Source: Eubacterium sp. (GTDB lineage Bacteria > Bacillota > Clostridia > Lachnospirales > Lachnospiraceae). From it: a DNA stretch of 64,000 nucleotides. A program made the position numbers and the translations under genes. The notes beneath the pieces were generated by a model. It searched no databases, had not been told where the DNA came from, and saw only the letters and a program-made list of their open reading frames with translations. Within the stretch, counting starts at the first letter, position 1; the number at the start of each line of letters is the position of its first letter. The stretch is taken from the NCBI GenBank assembly GCA_017406925.1, contig JAFQXO010000012.1, forward strand, positions 52,745 through 116,744, in the 5' to 3' direction. This document shows positions 35,798-45,482 of this stretch, one piece after another.

Positions 35798-38071
35798 TTA
35801 AACTTTAAAATCAAACTGTACGCTTGTATCTTTCATCTTCGGCGACTGCGAAATTACATACTCGACGTAATTCTTCACATTCACCATCTCACTTCTACTC
35901 TCGTCCTTCATATAAATCACTCGCCTATGCACATCTTTAATCTTTGCGACGGGTGGCTCTGAAGGACCGATTATCATCAGCTTATTACACTTCTCATCCT
36001 TAATTTGTCTGATAAGTTTTTCAATCTCTAAAGTGACTACGTTAATTCTCTTCTCATTCTTATCTTGAATCATTATCGAAACCATAGCCTGCGTTGGTGG
36101 ATACAACATTAGTTTTCTAAATGCAATCTCATTCTCATAAAACTCTTTGTAATCCTGACGACTTGCAGACTGTATAGCATAATTGTCTGGCTCATATGAT
36201 TGAATCACAACATCACCTGGGGCATTGCCTCTGCCTGCGCGGCCTGCCGCCTGGCAGAGCAACTGGAATGTTCTCTCCGCTGCTGTGTAGTCTGGCATAT
36301 TGAGTGATAACTCAGCTGCGAGTATTCCGACGAGTGTTACGTCTGGGAAATCGTGACCTTTAACTATCATCTGAGTTCCGACTAAAATGTCAGCCTCTTT
36401 GTTCGCAAACGCTGAAAGGATTTCTTCGTGGCCAGTCTTTCCTGTGGTCGTATCCGCATCCATTCGAAGAACTCGCGCCTCTGGGAAGAGCTCTTTAATA
36501 GCCTTCTCCACTTGCTGAGTGCCGATGCCGAATGCTCCGAGATACTTCGAACCACATTCAGGACATGTGCTCGGTTGCTTAATCGTGTAACCACAATAGT
36601 GACACATCATCTTTCGGTTTTTGTGAAGTTTCAATGTGACATCGCAGTGAGGACATTTGATAGCCTCGCCGCAGTCCTTGCAGGAAACAAATCCCGAGAA
36701 ACCTCTTCTATTCAAAAACAGCATAGTCTGCTGGTTTCGATCTAATCGATCTTTAATCAAGTCTTGGAGCTTGTGTGAGAAAATCGAATGATTGGCATTC
36801 TTCGCCTCTTCCTTCAAGTCCACGATGTGAACTGTTGGAAGCTCGCCCTTCTCACGCTTGTTTAGTTCATGTAACTTATACACTCCTTGCTTTGCAAGAT
36901 AATATGACTCCACTGAAGGTGTCGCAGAACCTAGAACTACAGTCGAACCTGTCATACTTGCTCTGTACTTTGCCACTTCCACAGCGTGGTACTTTGGAAC
37001 AGGCTCTGACTTGTATGAAGTCTCATGCTCCTCGTCGATAATAATCAGTCCTAGATTTCTAAACGGCGTAAACAACGCTGACCTAGGCCCAATCATTATA
37101 TTGATGTCTCCAGCCTTTGCGCGCTCGAACTGATCGAATCGCTCACCCTTCGACATTCTCGAATTTATAATACTTACATCATCCTTGAACTTTCTCGTAA
37201 ATCGCATCACCGTCTGATAAGTGAGTGCTATCTCTGGAATGAGAACGATGGCTTGTTTGCCTTCTTTGATACACTCTGAGATTAGTTCCATATAGACTTC
37301 AGTTTTTCCTGAGCCTGTGATTCCGTGAATGAGATGAACATTCGCTTCGTCCATCACCGAAATCCCACTCTGCTCGCAAACCCAAGCCAGGTTGCTAGCC
37401 CAAGTCTTTTTCATACTCTCAAAAATCTCATCAGCCACTTTTCTTTGCTCATCATTTAAAACGATGTCATACTCTGGCTGTTCTTCTAAGTCTATAGGAT
37501 TACGATAGTCTATCGAACTCTCGATAACTATATCGCCTAACTCTTCTAGACTTTTCAAAGTGCTACTTGAAATATTTAGTTTGTCTACGACAAGGTTTCT
37601 AGAAAGTCTCTTTTCTTTCTTTAACTCCTCAAGGAGTCTCACCCTTGCCTTGGCATTTTTCTTCTTATATGTCGCTAACTTTTCTTCCAGTTCCTCATCA
37701 GAAAGATTAAGGACGATAGTCTTCTTCTCAACTCGCTTAATCTTTTCCTTCACAGGAAGAACAGTCTTTAGCGCTTGGTTCATCGTCGAGCCATAGTTCT
37801 CCTTCATCCACCAAGCAAGTTCGATGAGTTGCCCTTCGGCCTCGATGTCCTTTTCATCTATCGAAATAATCTCCTTCATCCTTGAAGGCTCGAAATCACT
37901 CGAGTCAGTAATGTCTATTACATAACCCTTAATCTCTCGATTACCTCTTCCAAATGGTATATTGACGCGGCTGCCTACTTGCACCGCGCCAATCAAAGAA
38001 TCCGGAATAATATAATCAAATGGTTTGTCCAGTTTTTCATGTGAAATATCAATTATAACTTTCGCAAACAT
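35798..38071 (-). CDS. priA: Primosomal replication restart helicase PriA
   Basis: PriA restarts stalled replication forks by loading the primosome. The 757 residues hold an N-terminal fork-binding domain, Walker A in GITGSGKTEVYM, the DEEH box (IIDEEHE), the zinc-binding Cys clusters (CKDCGEAIKCPHC and CHYCG...CPECG) and helicase motifs VGTQMIVKGHDF and QAAGRAGRG. No Shine-Dalgarno sequence precedes the ATG; a promoter-like pair TTGAAA/TATTAA lies so close that the mRNA may be leaderless. First gene of the translation/kinase operon. Confidence 0.96.
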   Translation of the reverse strand: MFAKVIIDISHEKLDKPFDYIIPDSLIGAVQVGSRVNIPFGRGNREIKGYVIDITDSSDFEPSRMKEIISIDEKDIEAEGQLIELAWWMKENYGSTMNQALKTVLPVKEKIKRVEKKTIVLNLSDEELEEKLATYKKKNAKARVRLLEELKKEKRLSRNLVVDKLNISSSTLKSLEELGDIVIESSIDYRNPIDLEEQPEYDIVLNDEQRKVADEIFESMKKTWASNLAWVCEQSGISVMDEANVHLIHGITGSGKTEVYMELISECIKEGKQAIVLIPEIALTYQTVMRFTRKFKDDVSIINSRMSKGERFDQFERAKAGDINIMIGPRSALFTPFRNLGLIIIDEEHETSYKSEPVPKYHAVEVAKYRASMTGSTVVLGSATPSVESYYLAKQGVYKLHELNKREKGELPTVHIVDLKEEAKNANHSIFSHKLQDLIKDRLDRNQQTMLFLNRRGFSGFVSCKDCGEAIKCPHCDVTLKLHKNRKMMCHYCGYTIKQPSTCPECGSKYLGAFGIGTQQVEKAIKELFPEARVLRMDADTTTGKTGHEEILSAFANKEADILVGTQMIVKGHDFPDVTLVGILAAELSLNMPDYTAAERTFQLLCQAAGRAGRGNAPGDVVIQSYEPDNYAIQSASRQDYKEFYENEIAFRKLMLYPPTQAMVSIMIQDKNEKRINVVTLEIEKLIRQIKDEKCNKLMIIGPSEPPVAKIKDVHRRVIYMKDESRSEMVNVKNYVEYVISQSPKMKDTSVQFDFKV

Positions 38072-38092
38072 AAGTTAATATATACCATCTTT

Positions 38093-38659
38093 TTATTTTT
38101 CAACTTTTGTTGTTAATTTATTAATGTCTTGAATGCTCCACAGATCATTTTCCCACACGGAGCGAATATCTTTTTTCTTCTTAAATATTCTCGTAAAAGT
38201 ATCTCCAGAATTATCATATATATGAATAACATCACAAACATCAACTAATTCTGGAATTAGTTTTAAAGCCCTTCTATAACGTTTTCGTATCTTCTCATTA
38301 GGAACATCATGCCCTTGTTTCTGAACTCTTCCCTTAACTCTTTCAATATTTATATCATAATTCTTCGTTAACACATAAAAGCACTTAATGAAATAACCTT
38401 TCTTTTTTGCTCTTCGAAGCAAGTCAAGATTTCTCTCCGTTGATAGTACAGTTTCAAAAGTGAAATCTTCTTTTTTTGAAAGATGCTTTTCACGAAGTTC
38501 AGTTGCAATAATTGCAGCCTCTTTTGCACTGATGTTTTTTTCATCTTGAATATCATCAGCATTAATATAATCACCATAAATGTCTACTACTTTAGTAATT
38601 GTACTTTTTCCTGAACCATTTGGCCCAGCAAAAACGAGGATGGCTGGTTTTTTATCCAT
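38093..38659 (-). CDS. Zeta toxin-like P-loop kinase
   Basis: A 188-residue protein from the ATG at 38659. Walker A is AGPNGSGKST (11-20) near the N-terminus, then NADDIQDEKN, the FTFETVLSTERNLDLL stretch and a Lys/Arg-rich VKGRVQKQGHDVPNEKIRKR region, the layout of Zeta/PezT-like UDP-GlcNAc kinase relatives. Whether it is toxic is unproven; many chromosomal Zeta-like proteins are untested. Its start overlaps the stop of a 59-residue upstream gene by 8 bases. Its end abuts priA, whose -35-like box overlaps this stop. The pair is visibly AT-richer than the flanking operons, suggesting acquisition. Confidence 0.8.
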   Translation of the reverse strand: MDKKPAILVFAGPNGSGKSTITKVVDIYGDYINADDIQDEKNISAKEAAIIATELREKHLSKKEDFTFETVLSTERNLDLLRRAKKKGYFIKCFYVLTKNYDINIERVKGRVQKQGHDVPNEKIRKRYRRALKLIPELVDVCDVIHIYDNSGDTFTRIFKKKKDIRSVWENDLWSIQDINKLTTKVEK

Positions 38660-38831
38660 GATACACCTTTTTTCCATTTGGATATACAGTATAATTCTGC
38701 TTTTTTTCAGTATCATAGAAAGTATTAGGGACACCACGTTTTTCGTTCATCTTTATTTCTTTTGCTATTACCTTTTGAAATTCTTTATCCATTTTTTCAT
38801 CTGAAATAGTGTCTACATTTATTTTTTTCAT
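38652..38831 (-). CDS. Small protein upstream of and overlapping the Zeta-like gene, possible antitoxin
   Basis: A 59-residue charged protein (MKKINVDTISDEKMDKEFQK...) from the ATG at 38831, with GAGGTG 7 nt upstream. The first half is predicted helical, the second half has KRGVPNTFYDTEKKQNYTVY. No family is recognised. The overlap with the Zeta-like kinase gene implies coupled translation, as in many toxin-antitoxin operons with the small partner first. It is not clearly Epsilon-like. Antitoxin function is inference from position and size. Confidence 0.7.
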   Translation of the reverse strand: MKKINVDTISDEKMDKEFQKVIAKEIKMNEKRGVPNTFYDTEKKQNYTVYPNGKKVYHG

Positions 38832-38879
38832 AATACACCTCTTCAAAAACTACCTTCCATAATGGTTTTCTACATAAGT

Positions 38880-38895
38880 ATTATATCATATGATA
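38880..38895 (-). promoter_or_regulatory. Extended -10 promoter with palindrome for the Zeta-like pair
   Basis: TGATATAAT (38888-38880, minus strand) is an extended -10 element. A perfect 12-bp palindrome TATCATATGATA (38884-38895) overlaps it, fitting an autorepressor site. No good -35 box is visible. Confidence 0.5.
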
Positions 38896-38928
38896 ATTGC
38901 TTTTATCCTTCTAGTTCAAGGTTGTACC

Positions 38929-39759
38929 CTATCCTATGCTTCTTAAACAATTTACTATCAGCATCGTAACTGTCATTGGTCCCACACCACCTGGTACAGG
39001 AGTGATAGCTGATGCGATGTCTTTTACATTTTCAAAGTCGACGTCTCCGCAGAGCTTGCCGTTCTCGTCTCTGTCCATTCCGACGTCGATAACGATGGCG
39101 CCTTTCTTCACGAAATCTTCTGTGACGAACTTCGCCTTGCCGAGTGCGGCAATCAAAATATCTGCCCTCTTACAAACGTCTTGCAAATCCTTTGTTCTCG
39201 AATGCGTAATTGTAACTGTCGCATTCTCGCGAAGCATCAAGATCGCCATAGGCTTTCCAACTATATTGCTGCGGCCGATGATGACACATTCCTTGCCCTC
39301 GATATCTAGGCCGCTACGCTTAATCATTTCAACGATACCCGCTGGTGTGCAAGGCAAGAATGACTTCTCCCCTATCACCATCTTTCCAACATTAACTGGA
39401 TGGAATCCATCCACATCCTTATTCGGATCAATCGCGAGCAAAATCTTATTTTCATCTATATGGTCTGGAAGTGGAAGTTGAACTAAGATGCCATTGATAG
39501 AATCATCGTTGTTTAAGTCAGCAATCAAATCAAGAAGTTCTTCTTCAGTAGTGTCTGCTGGCTTCTCGATCTTTTTCGAGTTCATACCGACATACTCACA
39601 AGCCTTCTCCTTGTTGCGAACGTAGACAGCTGAAGCTGGATCGTCGCCCACCTTAACTACTGCAAGCGTAATCTCAGTGCCTTGCGCCTTTAGCTCAGCC
39701 ACCTGCTCTTTTACTTCATCTTTGATTTCTTGTGATATTTTCTTTCCATCAATTATCAT
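38929..39759 (-). CDS. folD: Methylenetetrahydrofolate dehydrogenase/methenyltetrahydrofolate cyclohydrolase
   Basis: Bifunctional FolD converts 5,10-methylene-THF to 10-formyl-THF. The 276 residues contain the [14 protein letters not shown] motif with the catalytic Tyr/Lys, [25 protein letters not shown], the NADP-binding GRSNIVGKP and the PGGVGPMT signature. It sits 29 nt downstream of fhs; together they supply one-carbon units, including the formyl donor for fmt. Confidence 0.97.
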   Translation of the reverse strand: MIIDGKKISQEIKDEVKEQVAELKAQGTEITLAVVKVGDDPASAVYVRNKEKACEYVGMNSKKIEKPADTTEEELLDLIADLNNDDSINGILVQLPLPDHIDENKILLAIDPNKDVDGFHPVNVGKMVIGEKSFLPCTPAGIVEMIKRSGLDIEGKECVIIGRSNIVGKPMAILMLRENATVTITHSRTKDLQDVCKRADILIAALGKAKFVTEDFVKKGAIVIDVGMDRDENGKLCGDVDFENVKDIASAITPVPGGVGPMTVTMLIVNCLRSIG

Positions 39760-39788
39760 AATTCTTCCTTACCGCTCTTTTAGGTTTT

Positions 39789-41459
39789 CTAGAACAACCC
39801 TTCTATCTTTCCGTCATCTGTCAAATCTATTCCGTACGCTGCAGGTGTCTTCGACAATCCTGGCATCGTCATTATACTTCCTGTGATAGCCACTACAAAT
39901 CCTGCACCGGCTGAGATATAAACCTCACGGATGTTTACAGTAAATCCAGTAGGTCTTCCAAGTTTTTCTTTATCATCTGAAAGTGAGTACTGAGTCTTCG
40001 CCATACAAACTGGGCAATCGCCATAGCCCATCTTCTCGATGCGAGCGATAGCATCTTCAGCCTCATCAGAATAAGTCACTCCATCTGCTCCGTAAATCTC
40101 AGTCGCAACCTTCTCAATCTTCTCTTTGATTGAAAGGTCAGCCTCATATAATGGATGATAGTTGCTTGGCTTCGTCTCAATAGTCTCGATAACCTTTTTT
40201 GCAAGTTCGATACCACCTTCGCCACCGAACTCCCATACTTGTGCAAGCGCGAACTCACAACCTTTGCTCTCACAAAATTCTTTGATGTAATCAAGTTCTT
40301 CTTTTGTATCTTTTCTGAACTGATTGAGAGTAACTACTACTGGCACTCCGAACTTTTGCAAGTTCTCTATATGCTTCTCAAGATTGCAGATACCTTTCTT
40401 AAGTGAATCAAGGTCTGGATCTTTCAAATCTTCTTTTGCAGTTCCACCGTTGTATTTTAGTGCACGCACCGTCGCAACCAAAACTACACAGTCAGGTTTA
40501 AGTCCTGCCATAGGACACTTGATATCCAAGAACTTCTCAGCACCGAGATCAGCACCGAAACCTGCCTCAGTAATCACATAGTCTGCCATCTTAAGAGCAG
40601 TCTTTGTGGCCTTAACTGAGTTACAGCCGTGCGCGATATTGGCGAAAGGGCCGCCGTGCACGAGCGCAGGTGTGTGCTCAAGTGTCTGAATAAGGTTAGG
40701 CTTCATAGCGTCCTTCAAAAGGGCGGCCATGGAGCCAACAGCCTTTATATCTTTCGCAGTCACAGGCTCATCGTCGTATGTGTAAGCGACAACGATTTTG
40801 CCCAGACGCTTTTTCAAATCAGCGTAATCTGTCGCAAGACAAAGAATCGCCATTATCTCAGATGCAACTGTGATAACGAAATGATCCTCACGCTCCACTC
40901 CATCGACATCACGACCGCGACCGACGATAATGTTTCTTAAAACTCTATCGTTGATATCCACGCATCGCTTCCAAACAACCTTTGTAGGGTCGATGTTAAG
41001 CTCATTGTCCTGCTTTATGGAATTATCAAGCATTGCTGCAAGCAAGTTGTTCGCAGATGTAATCGCATGAAAATCGCCTGTAAAATGAAGGTTAAGATCC
41101 TCCATAGGAACGACTTGTGCATAACCGCCGCCGGCCGCTCCACCCTTGATACCAAAGCAAGGTCCCAAAGATGGCTCGCGAAGTGCTATGACAGCTTTCT
41201 TATCAAGCTTTCCGAACGCTTCGCCAAGTCCCACTGTCACGGTAGTCTTTCCCTCTCCCGCTGGAGTAGGGTTGATGGCAGTCATCAGAATGAGTTTGCC
41301 GTCCTCGCGGTCCTTAACAGACTCGATGAACTCGTTACTGATCTTTGCCTTATACTTTCCGTATAACTCGAGATCATCCTCGCTCATTCCAAGTGAACTA
41401 GCCACTTCTTTTATTGGAATCATCTGCGCTTCCTGCGCAATCTCAATATCAGTCTTCAT
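39789..41459 (-). CDS. fhs: Formate--tetrahydrofolate ligase
   Basis: Fhs makes 10-formyl-THF from formate, THF and ATP, typical of anaerobic Firmicutes whether or not they are acetogens. The 556 residues are the standard length; the P-loop is [17 protein letters not shown] (about 64-80), and [15 protein letters not shown] and [16 protein letters not shown] are the folate/phosphate-binding segments. It lies 12 nt downstream of the zinc-ribbon/TM2 gene. No other Wood-Ljungdahl gene is in the window. Confidence 0.97.
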   Translation of the reverse strand: MKTDIEIAQEAQMIPIKEVASSLGMSEDDLELYGKYKAKISNEFIESVKDREDGKLILMTAINPTPAGEGKTTVTVGLGEAFGKLDKKAVIALREPSLGPCFGIKGGAAGGGYAQVVPMEDLNLHFTGDFHAITSANNLLAAMLDNSIKQDNELNIDPTKVVWKRCVDINDRVLRNIIVGRGRDVDGVEREDHFVITVASEIMAILCLATDYADLKKRLGKIVVAYTYDDEPVTAKDIKAVGSMAALLKDAMKPNLIQTLEHTPALVHGGPFANIAHGCNSVKATKTALKMADYVITEAGFGADLGAEKFLDIKCPMAGLKPDCVVLVATVRALKYNGGTAKEDLKDPDLDSLKKGICNLEKHIENLQKFGVPVVVTLNQFRKDTKEELDYIKEFCESKGCEFALAQVWEFGGEGGIELAKKVIETIETKPSNYHPLYEADLSIKEKIEKVATEIYGADGVTYSDEAEDAIARIEKMGYGDCPVCMAKTQYSLSDDKEKLGRPTGFTVNIREVYISAGAGFVVAITGSIMTMPGLSKTPAAYGIDLTDDGKIEGLF

Positions 41460-41471
41460 TACTTCTCCTAA

Positions 41472-41912
41472 TTAAACAAGTTTATCAGGATCAACGATAT
41501 ATGTTCCTGATGCAATCTTTACGATATCAATGATGGTGAATACCAATGATACTATCAATCCAGCACCACAAATCCATCCACCAACTAATGTCATAACAAG
41601 CTTGAATACACCTTTCTTAGTCTCACCCATCATAAAGTTGTGAATACCAAGTCCTCCAAGGAATACAGCTACAAGAATAAGAACTGTCTTATCCTGTCCT
41701 GCAAGCTCGCTATCTGCTTTAGCTCTTGCAGCATTCGCCTGTCTCTGTGCTTCGTTAACTACACAACCACACTTAGTGCAAACTGCCTGTCCTGGTTGAA
41801 CCTCTGCACCACAGTTTCCACAATACTTATTTCCTGTTCCTTTGGCGAAGCCACACTTAGTGCATACCGCCTGAGCATTATCCATCTGCTCACCACAATT
41901 TGTACAATACAT
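41472..41912 (-). CDS. Zinc-ribbon and TM2 domain membrane protein
   Basis: A 146-residue protein with two zinc ribbons (CTNCG...CTKCG at 3-21 and CGNCG...CTKCG at 32-50), a charged linker (about 52-72) and a C-terminal TM2 domain with two membrane helices around GGLGIHNFMMGETKKGVFKL. Function is unknown; TM2 proteins with such ribbons are common in Clostridia and may sense or bind something at the membrane face. It lies within the uppP-ftsK-fhs-folD run, 18 nt after ftsK. Confidence 0.85.
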   Translation of the reverse strand: MYCTNCGEQMDNAQAVCTKCGFAKGTGNKYCGNCGAEVQPGQAVCTKCGCVVNEAQRQANAARAKADSELAGQDKTVLILVAVFLGGLGIHNFMMGETKKGVFKLVMTLVGGWICGAGLIVSLVFTIIDIVKIASGTYIVDPDKLV

Positions 41913-41930
41913 ATCGTTCCTCCTGATATT

Positions 41931-44531
41931 TTATTCTTCGTTAGTTCCGTTGAGCATAGCCTCAAACTCTTCCATGCTCATCAAGACTTTTCGTGGTTTA
42001 TTAGTTTCTTCCTGTCCGACTACTCCTGCGTCGTAAAGCTGATCCATAATCCTAGCCGCTCTGTTAAATCCTAGTCTAAACTGACGCTGCAACATAGATG
42101 TCGAACCTTTATCTCTCTCGATGCAAAGTCTACCTGCATCCGCAAACACTGGATCGCGCTCATCGCCACCGTTCTGTGCCACGTCTTGGTCAGCAGTAAG
42201 CTTCGCATCTATTTCTTCTTTGTATGCTCCATCGTTAGAGTCGCTGTTCTTCTTGATATAGTCCACAGTATTCTTAATCTCTTTTTCGGAAACGTAAGCC
42301 GCCTGGATACGGATAGGTTTCACATAGCCCTGTGGATAGAACAACATATCACCATTGCCGAGAAGTTTCTCGGCACCATTCATATCGATGATAGTTCTTG
42401 AGTCCGTGCCAGAGGCAACGGTCAAGGCTGCTCGAGATGGAATGTTGGCCTTGATAAGTCCTGTGATAACATCAACAGATGGACGCTGTGTAGCGATAAT
42501 CATATGGATGCCGGCCGCACGTGCTAGCTGAGCCAGACGAACGATGGAATCTTCTACTTCCTTCGCTGCGACCATCATAAGGTCAGCAAGCTCGTCGATG
42601 ATAATGAGGATGTGAGGCATCTTCTCGATAGGCTCACCGTTCTCATCAGTCTCGCCGTCTTTCACCTTCGCATTGTAGCCGTCGATATCACGCGTACCCA
42701 CGTTAGCGAACTTCTTGTATCTAGTCGTCATTTCCATAACTGCCCAGTTAAGAATACCAGCGGCCTTCTTAGGGTCAGTAACCACATCATAAAGCAGATG
42801 TGGAATGCCGTTATAAACCTTAAACTCAACCACCTTAGGATCGATGATAATCACACGCACATCATTTGGCGTCGTGCGATAGAGAATACTCATCAAAATC
42901 GAGTTCGTAAACACTGATTTACCTGAACCCGTCGTACCTGCGATTAGCATATGAGGCATCTTTGTGATGTCTGCGACAACGACCTTACCTGCGATATCCT
43001 TTCCTGCAGGGAACGCAAGATTTGATTTGTGGTTCTGAAGTTCTGGAGTCTTCAAGAGTTCCTTCAAGTAGACATTAGTTCTGCCCTCGTTAGGAAGCTC
43101 GATACCGATAGCAGCCTTTCCTGGGATAGGAGCCTCGATACGAATATCTGTAACAGCCATATTTAGTTTGATGTCGTTGGCAAGGTTTGTAATCGTGCTA
43201 ACCTTCGTACCCAACTCTGGCTGAAGTTCGTATCTAGTAACCGCTGGTCCGCGAGATACATTTGATACCTCTACATTTACTCCGAACTGTGCAAGCACTT
43301 CCTTAAGCTTATACGCTGTCTGCATAAGTGCTGCCTTAGTAGTCTCTGCACCACCCTGCTCATTGTCTTCAAGCAATGTATATGGTGGCTTCTTATATTT
43401 GAGCACCTTATTCTTAGGTGCGATAATCTTTCCTTCGTTAGAAGCCTTTTCAACCTTCTCTTCTTTCTCTTCTAAGATTTCTCCAGTCTCTGGGTCCACC
43501 TTAGGTCCACTCGTATCGAATGGTTTTCTGGCCATTGTTTCCTTTGCCTCATCAGAAACGTCGATGCGCTCTGATGGCTCGAACTCGCCGTCAGTAGCGT
43601 GCTCTGACTCAACTGGCTCTGGCTTCTCTGCTTCTGGCTCTGGAGTGTCGACTGGCACATCAAATACTGTGTCGTCTTGCTCAAAGTCAGTATCATCTAT
43701 TACATCAACTCCATCAATCTTGAATGGAACTTCATTCTGAGTGATAGGATCATCGGCCTTAACTGGCTCATCAGGCACTACATCATGCTTTCTAGCATCG
43801 ATAGCCTCTGCGCGCTTAGCGGCTCTGTTCGCCTCTTTGGCAGCGCGAACTTCTTCTCTCTCAGCCTCGCGACGCTCTCTAGCTTCAAGCGCTGCCTCTC
43901 TAGCAGACTCGCCACGGCGCTTAAGATATCCTGAGATAGACTTCTGTGAAAGAAGCACGATAGCTACAACCAAGAGTACTATCGCAATGATAACTGCTCC
44001 AGCCATTCCCAGTCCGTTATATAAAACAATACCAAGCACTCCACCTACTATTCCGCCACCAGCTTCACCAGCTGAGCAGTCAGTATAAGTATCTAGAATA
44101 GACGAAACGTCATTCGCCTTGAAAATCAAGTGACTGAACAAGCATAAATCTATGAAAAGAACGATGATGCCCATCACACGAGTCATCAACGCTCCGCTCT
44201 TCTTGTTAAACATCACATATAGTGCAACAATGATAAGCACGATAGGAAATAGATATCCCATCACACCAAAAAGACCTAGCATTACACTTTTTAATCCATC
44301 TCCCACGGGTCCGATGATCCCGAAGTTAGATAAGAACAAAAGTGCAGCAAATGCCACGCCTATCCACAACAAAACTTCTTTTGTTATTTTCTTTTTGCGC
44401 TCTGCAGCCTCCGCCTGTGCTCTACGCTTCTCAGCGTTCTTCTTCCTAGTCTCAGCGGCCTTCTTAGCGGCCTCGCTCTTAGACTTGGCAGTAGACTTCT
44501 TTGCAGTGCTTGCTTTCTTTTTTGCTGCCAT
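41931..44531 (-). CDS. ftsK: DNA translocase FtsK/SpoIIIE
   Basis: A septal DNA pump that clears chromosomes from the division plane (or into a spore, if SpoIIIE). In 866 residues: a very Lys/Ala-rich N-terminus (1-48), four or five membrane segments (about 50-195), an acidic linker (about 215-370), the alpha/beta motor domain with Walker A AGTTGSGKSVF and Walker B ILIIIDELADLM, and the winged-helix gamma domain that reads KOPS/SRS (RQFRLGFNRAARIMDQLY). It starts 13 nt after uppP. Sporulation cannot be judged from this gene alone. Confidence 0.95.
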   Translation of the reverse strand: MAAKKKASTAKKSTAKSKSEAAKKAAETRKKNAEKRRAQAEAAERKKKITKEVLLWIGVAFAALLFLSNFGIIGPVGDGLKSVMLGLFGVMGYLFPIVLIIVALYVMFNKKSGALMTRVMGIIVLFIDLCLFSHLIFKANDVSSILDTYTDCSAGEAGGGIVGGVLGIVLYNGLGMAGAVIIAIVLLVVAIVLLSQKSISGYLKRRGESAREAALEARERREAEREEVRAAKEANRAAKRAEAIDARKHDVVPDEPVKADDPITQNEVPFKIDGVDVIDDTDFEQDDTVFDVPVDTPEPEAEKPEPVESEHATDGEFEPSERIDVSDEAKETMARKPFDTSGPKVDPETGEILEEKEEKVEKASNEGKIIAPKNKVLKYKKPPYTLLEDNEQGGAETTKAALMQTAYKLKEVLAQFGVNVEVSNVSRGPAVTRYELQPELGTKVSTITNLANDIKLNMAVTDIRIEAPIPGKAAIGIELPNEGRTNVYLKELLKTPELQNHKSNLAFPAGKDIAGKVVVADITKMPHMLIAGTTGSGKSVFTNSILMSILYRTTPNDVRVIIIDPKVVEFKVYNGIPHLLYDVVTDPKKAAGILNWAVMEMTTRYKKFANVGTRDIDGYNAKVKDGETDENGEPIEKMPHILIIIDELADLMMVAAKEVEDSIVRLAQLARAAGIHMIIATQRPSVDVITGLIKANIPSRAALTVASGTDSRTIIDMNGAEKLLGNGDMLFYPQGYVKPIRIQAAYVSEKEIKNTVDYIKKNSDSNDGAYKEEIDAKLTADQDVAQNGGDERDPVFADAGRLCIERDKGSTSMLQRQFRLGFNRAARIMDQLYDAGVVGQEETNKPRKVLMSMEEFEAMLNGTNEE

Positions 44532-44544
44532 TTAGATTCCTCTC

Positions 44545-45414
44545 CTATCGGGCGATGAGTGAGCCAACGATGGCAACCACTCCAGCCAATGTACAATAAT
44601 ATGCAAAGTATTTGAATTTCTTATTTTTAACAACTACGAGCATCAATCTGATACAGAAATATCCCACTATCGCAGCCATCATAGCACCTGCGAGGTATTC
44701 GGATATATTGCCTCCGGCAAAATCATCCGCCATATCAGGGATTTCAAAAACTGTAGCTCCTAGAATCGCTGGTATCGACATAATGAACGAGAACTTCACT
44801 ACGAAGTCGCGTCTCAAACCTCTGAAGATTCCAGTGCAGATAGTCGCACCAGATCTTGAGATACCAGGGAGTGTCGCGATGCCCTGGGCAATACCGATGA
44901 TAACCGCATCTTTCCATTTCGTGCCCTTAGGAGTCTTTCGGCCATCAGGGAGATTGTCGGAAACAATCAAAAGAACAGCTGTCACGATAAGACAGATGCC
45001 CACTATCCAAAGATGGTTGCCGGCCTCCTCTACTATCTTCTTTCCTAGGACGCCAAGGATGGCTGTAGGAATCGAAGCCACGATAATAAGAAGCGTGAAC
45101 TTGCGGTACGCAGTTGTTATGATGCGATGATACTCCGCCTTGTCGCGATTCTTTCTCGAGAAAAAGATGCCAATATTCTTGCAGACATCAACTACGATGC
45201 CGAAGAACTTGACGATGAGACGAAGGATATCCTTCCAATACACCACAAATACGGCCACTAACGTGCCGAGATGTAGGAAAACATCAAATGAAATCCCGAC
45301 ATCCTTCATATGAAAGATAGTCTGGAAAATCGCTAAATGTCCAGAGCTTGAAATAGGCAAAAACTCCGTCAAACCCTGTATTACTCCTAAAAGCATGGCA
45401 TATAATAAACTCAT
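44545..45414 (-). CDS. uppP: Undecaprenyl-diphosphate phosphatase
   Basis: UppP (BacA) recycles undecaprenyl pyrophosphate to the monophosphate lipid carrier and gives bacitracin tolerance. The 289 residues are all membrane-embedded, with QGLTEFLPISSSGHLAI (Glu and Ser-rich active-site motif) and PGISRSGATICTG (catalytic Arg/Ser loop). A good promoter precedes it, so it probably leads the uppP-ftsK-TM2-fhs-folD transcript. Confidence 0.96.
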   Translation of the reverse strand: MSLLYAMLLGVIQGLTEFLPISSSGHLAIFQTIFHMKDVGISFDVFLHLGTLVAVFVVYWKDILRLIVKFFGIVVDVCKNIGIFFSRKNRDKAEYHRIITTAYRKFTLLIIVASIPTAILGVLGKKIVEEAGNHLWIVGICLIVTAVLLIVSDNLPDGRKTPKGTKWKDAVIIGIAQGIATLPGISRSGATICTGIFRGLRRDFVVKFSFIMSIPAILGATVFEIPDMADDFAGGNISEYLAGAMMAAIVGYFCIRLMLVVVKNKKFKYFAYYCTLAGVVAIVGSLIAR

Positions 45415-45453
45415 CTGTCTCTCCTATACTCAAAGTAGCCCATAATCCCTATA

Positions 45454-45482
45454 ATTATACTATATGTAGGCTACTTAATCAA
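45454..45482 (-). promoter_or_regulatory. Promoter of the uppP-ftsK-fhs-folD unit
   Basis: Minus-strand TTGATT (45482-45477, overlapping the last codons and stop of the hisA-like gene) and TATAAT (45459-45454), 17-bp spacer. An AAGTAGCC/GGCTACTT inverted repeat straddles the -10. Confidence 0.7.
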
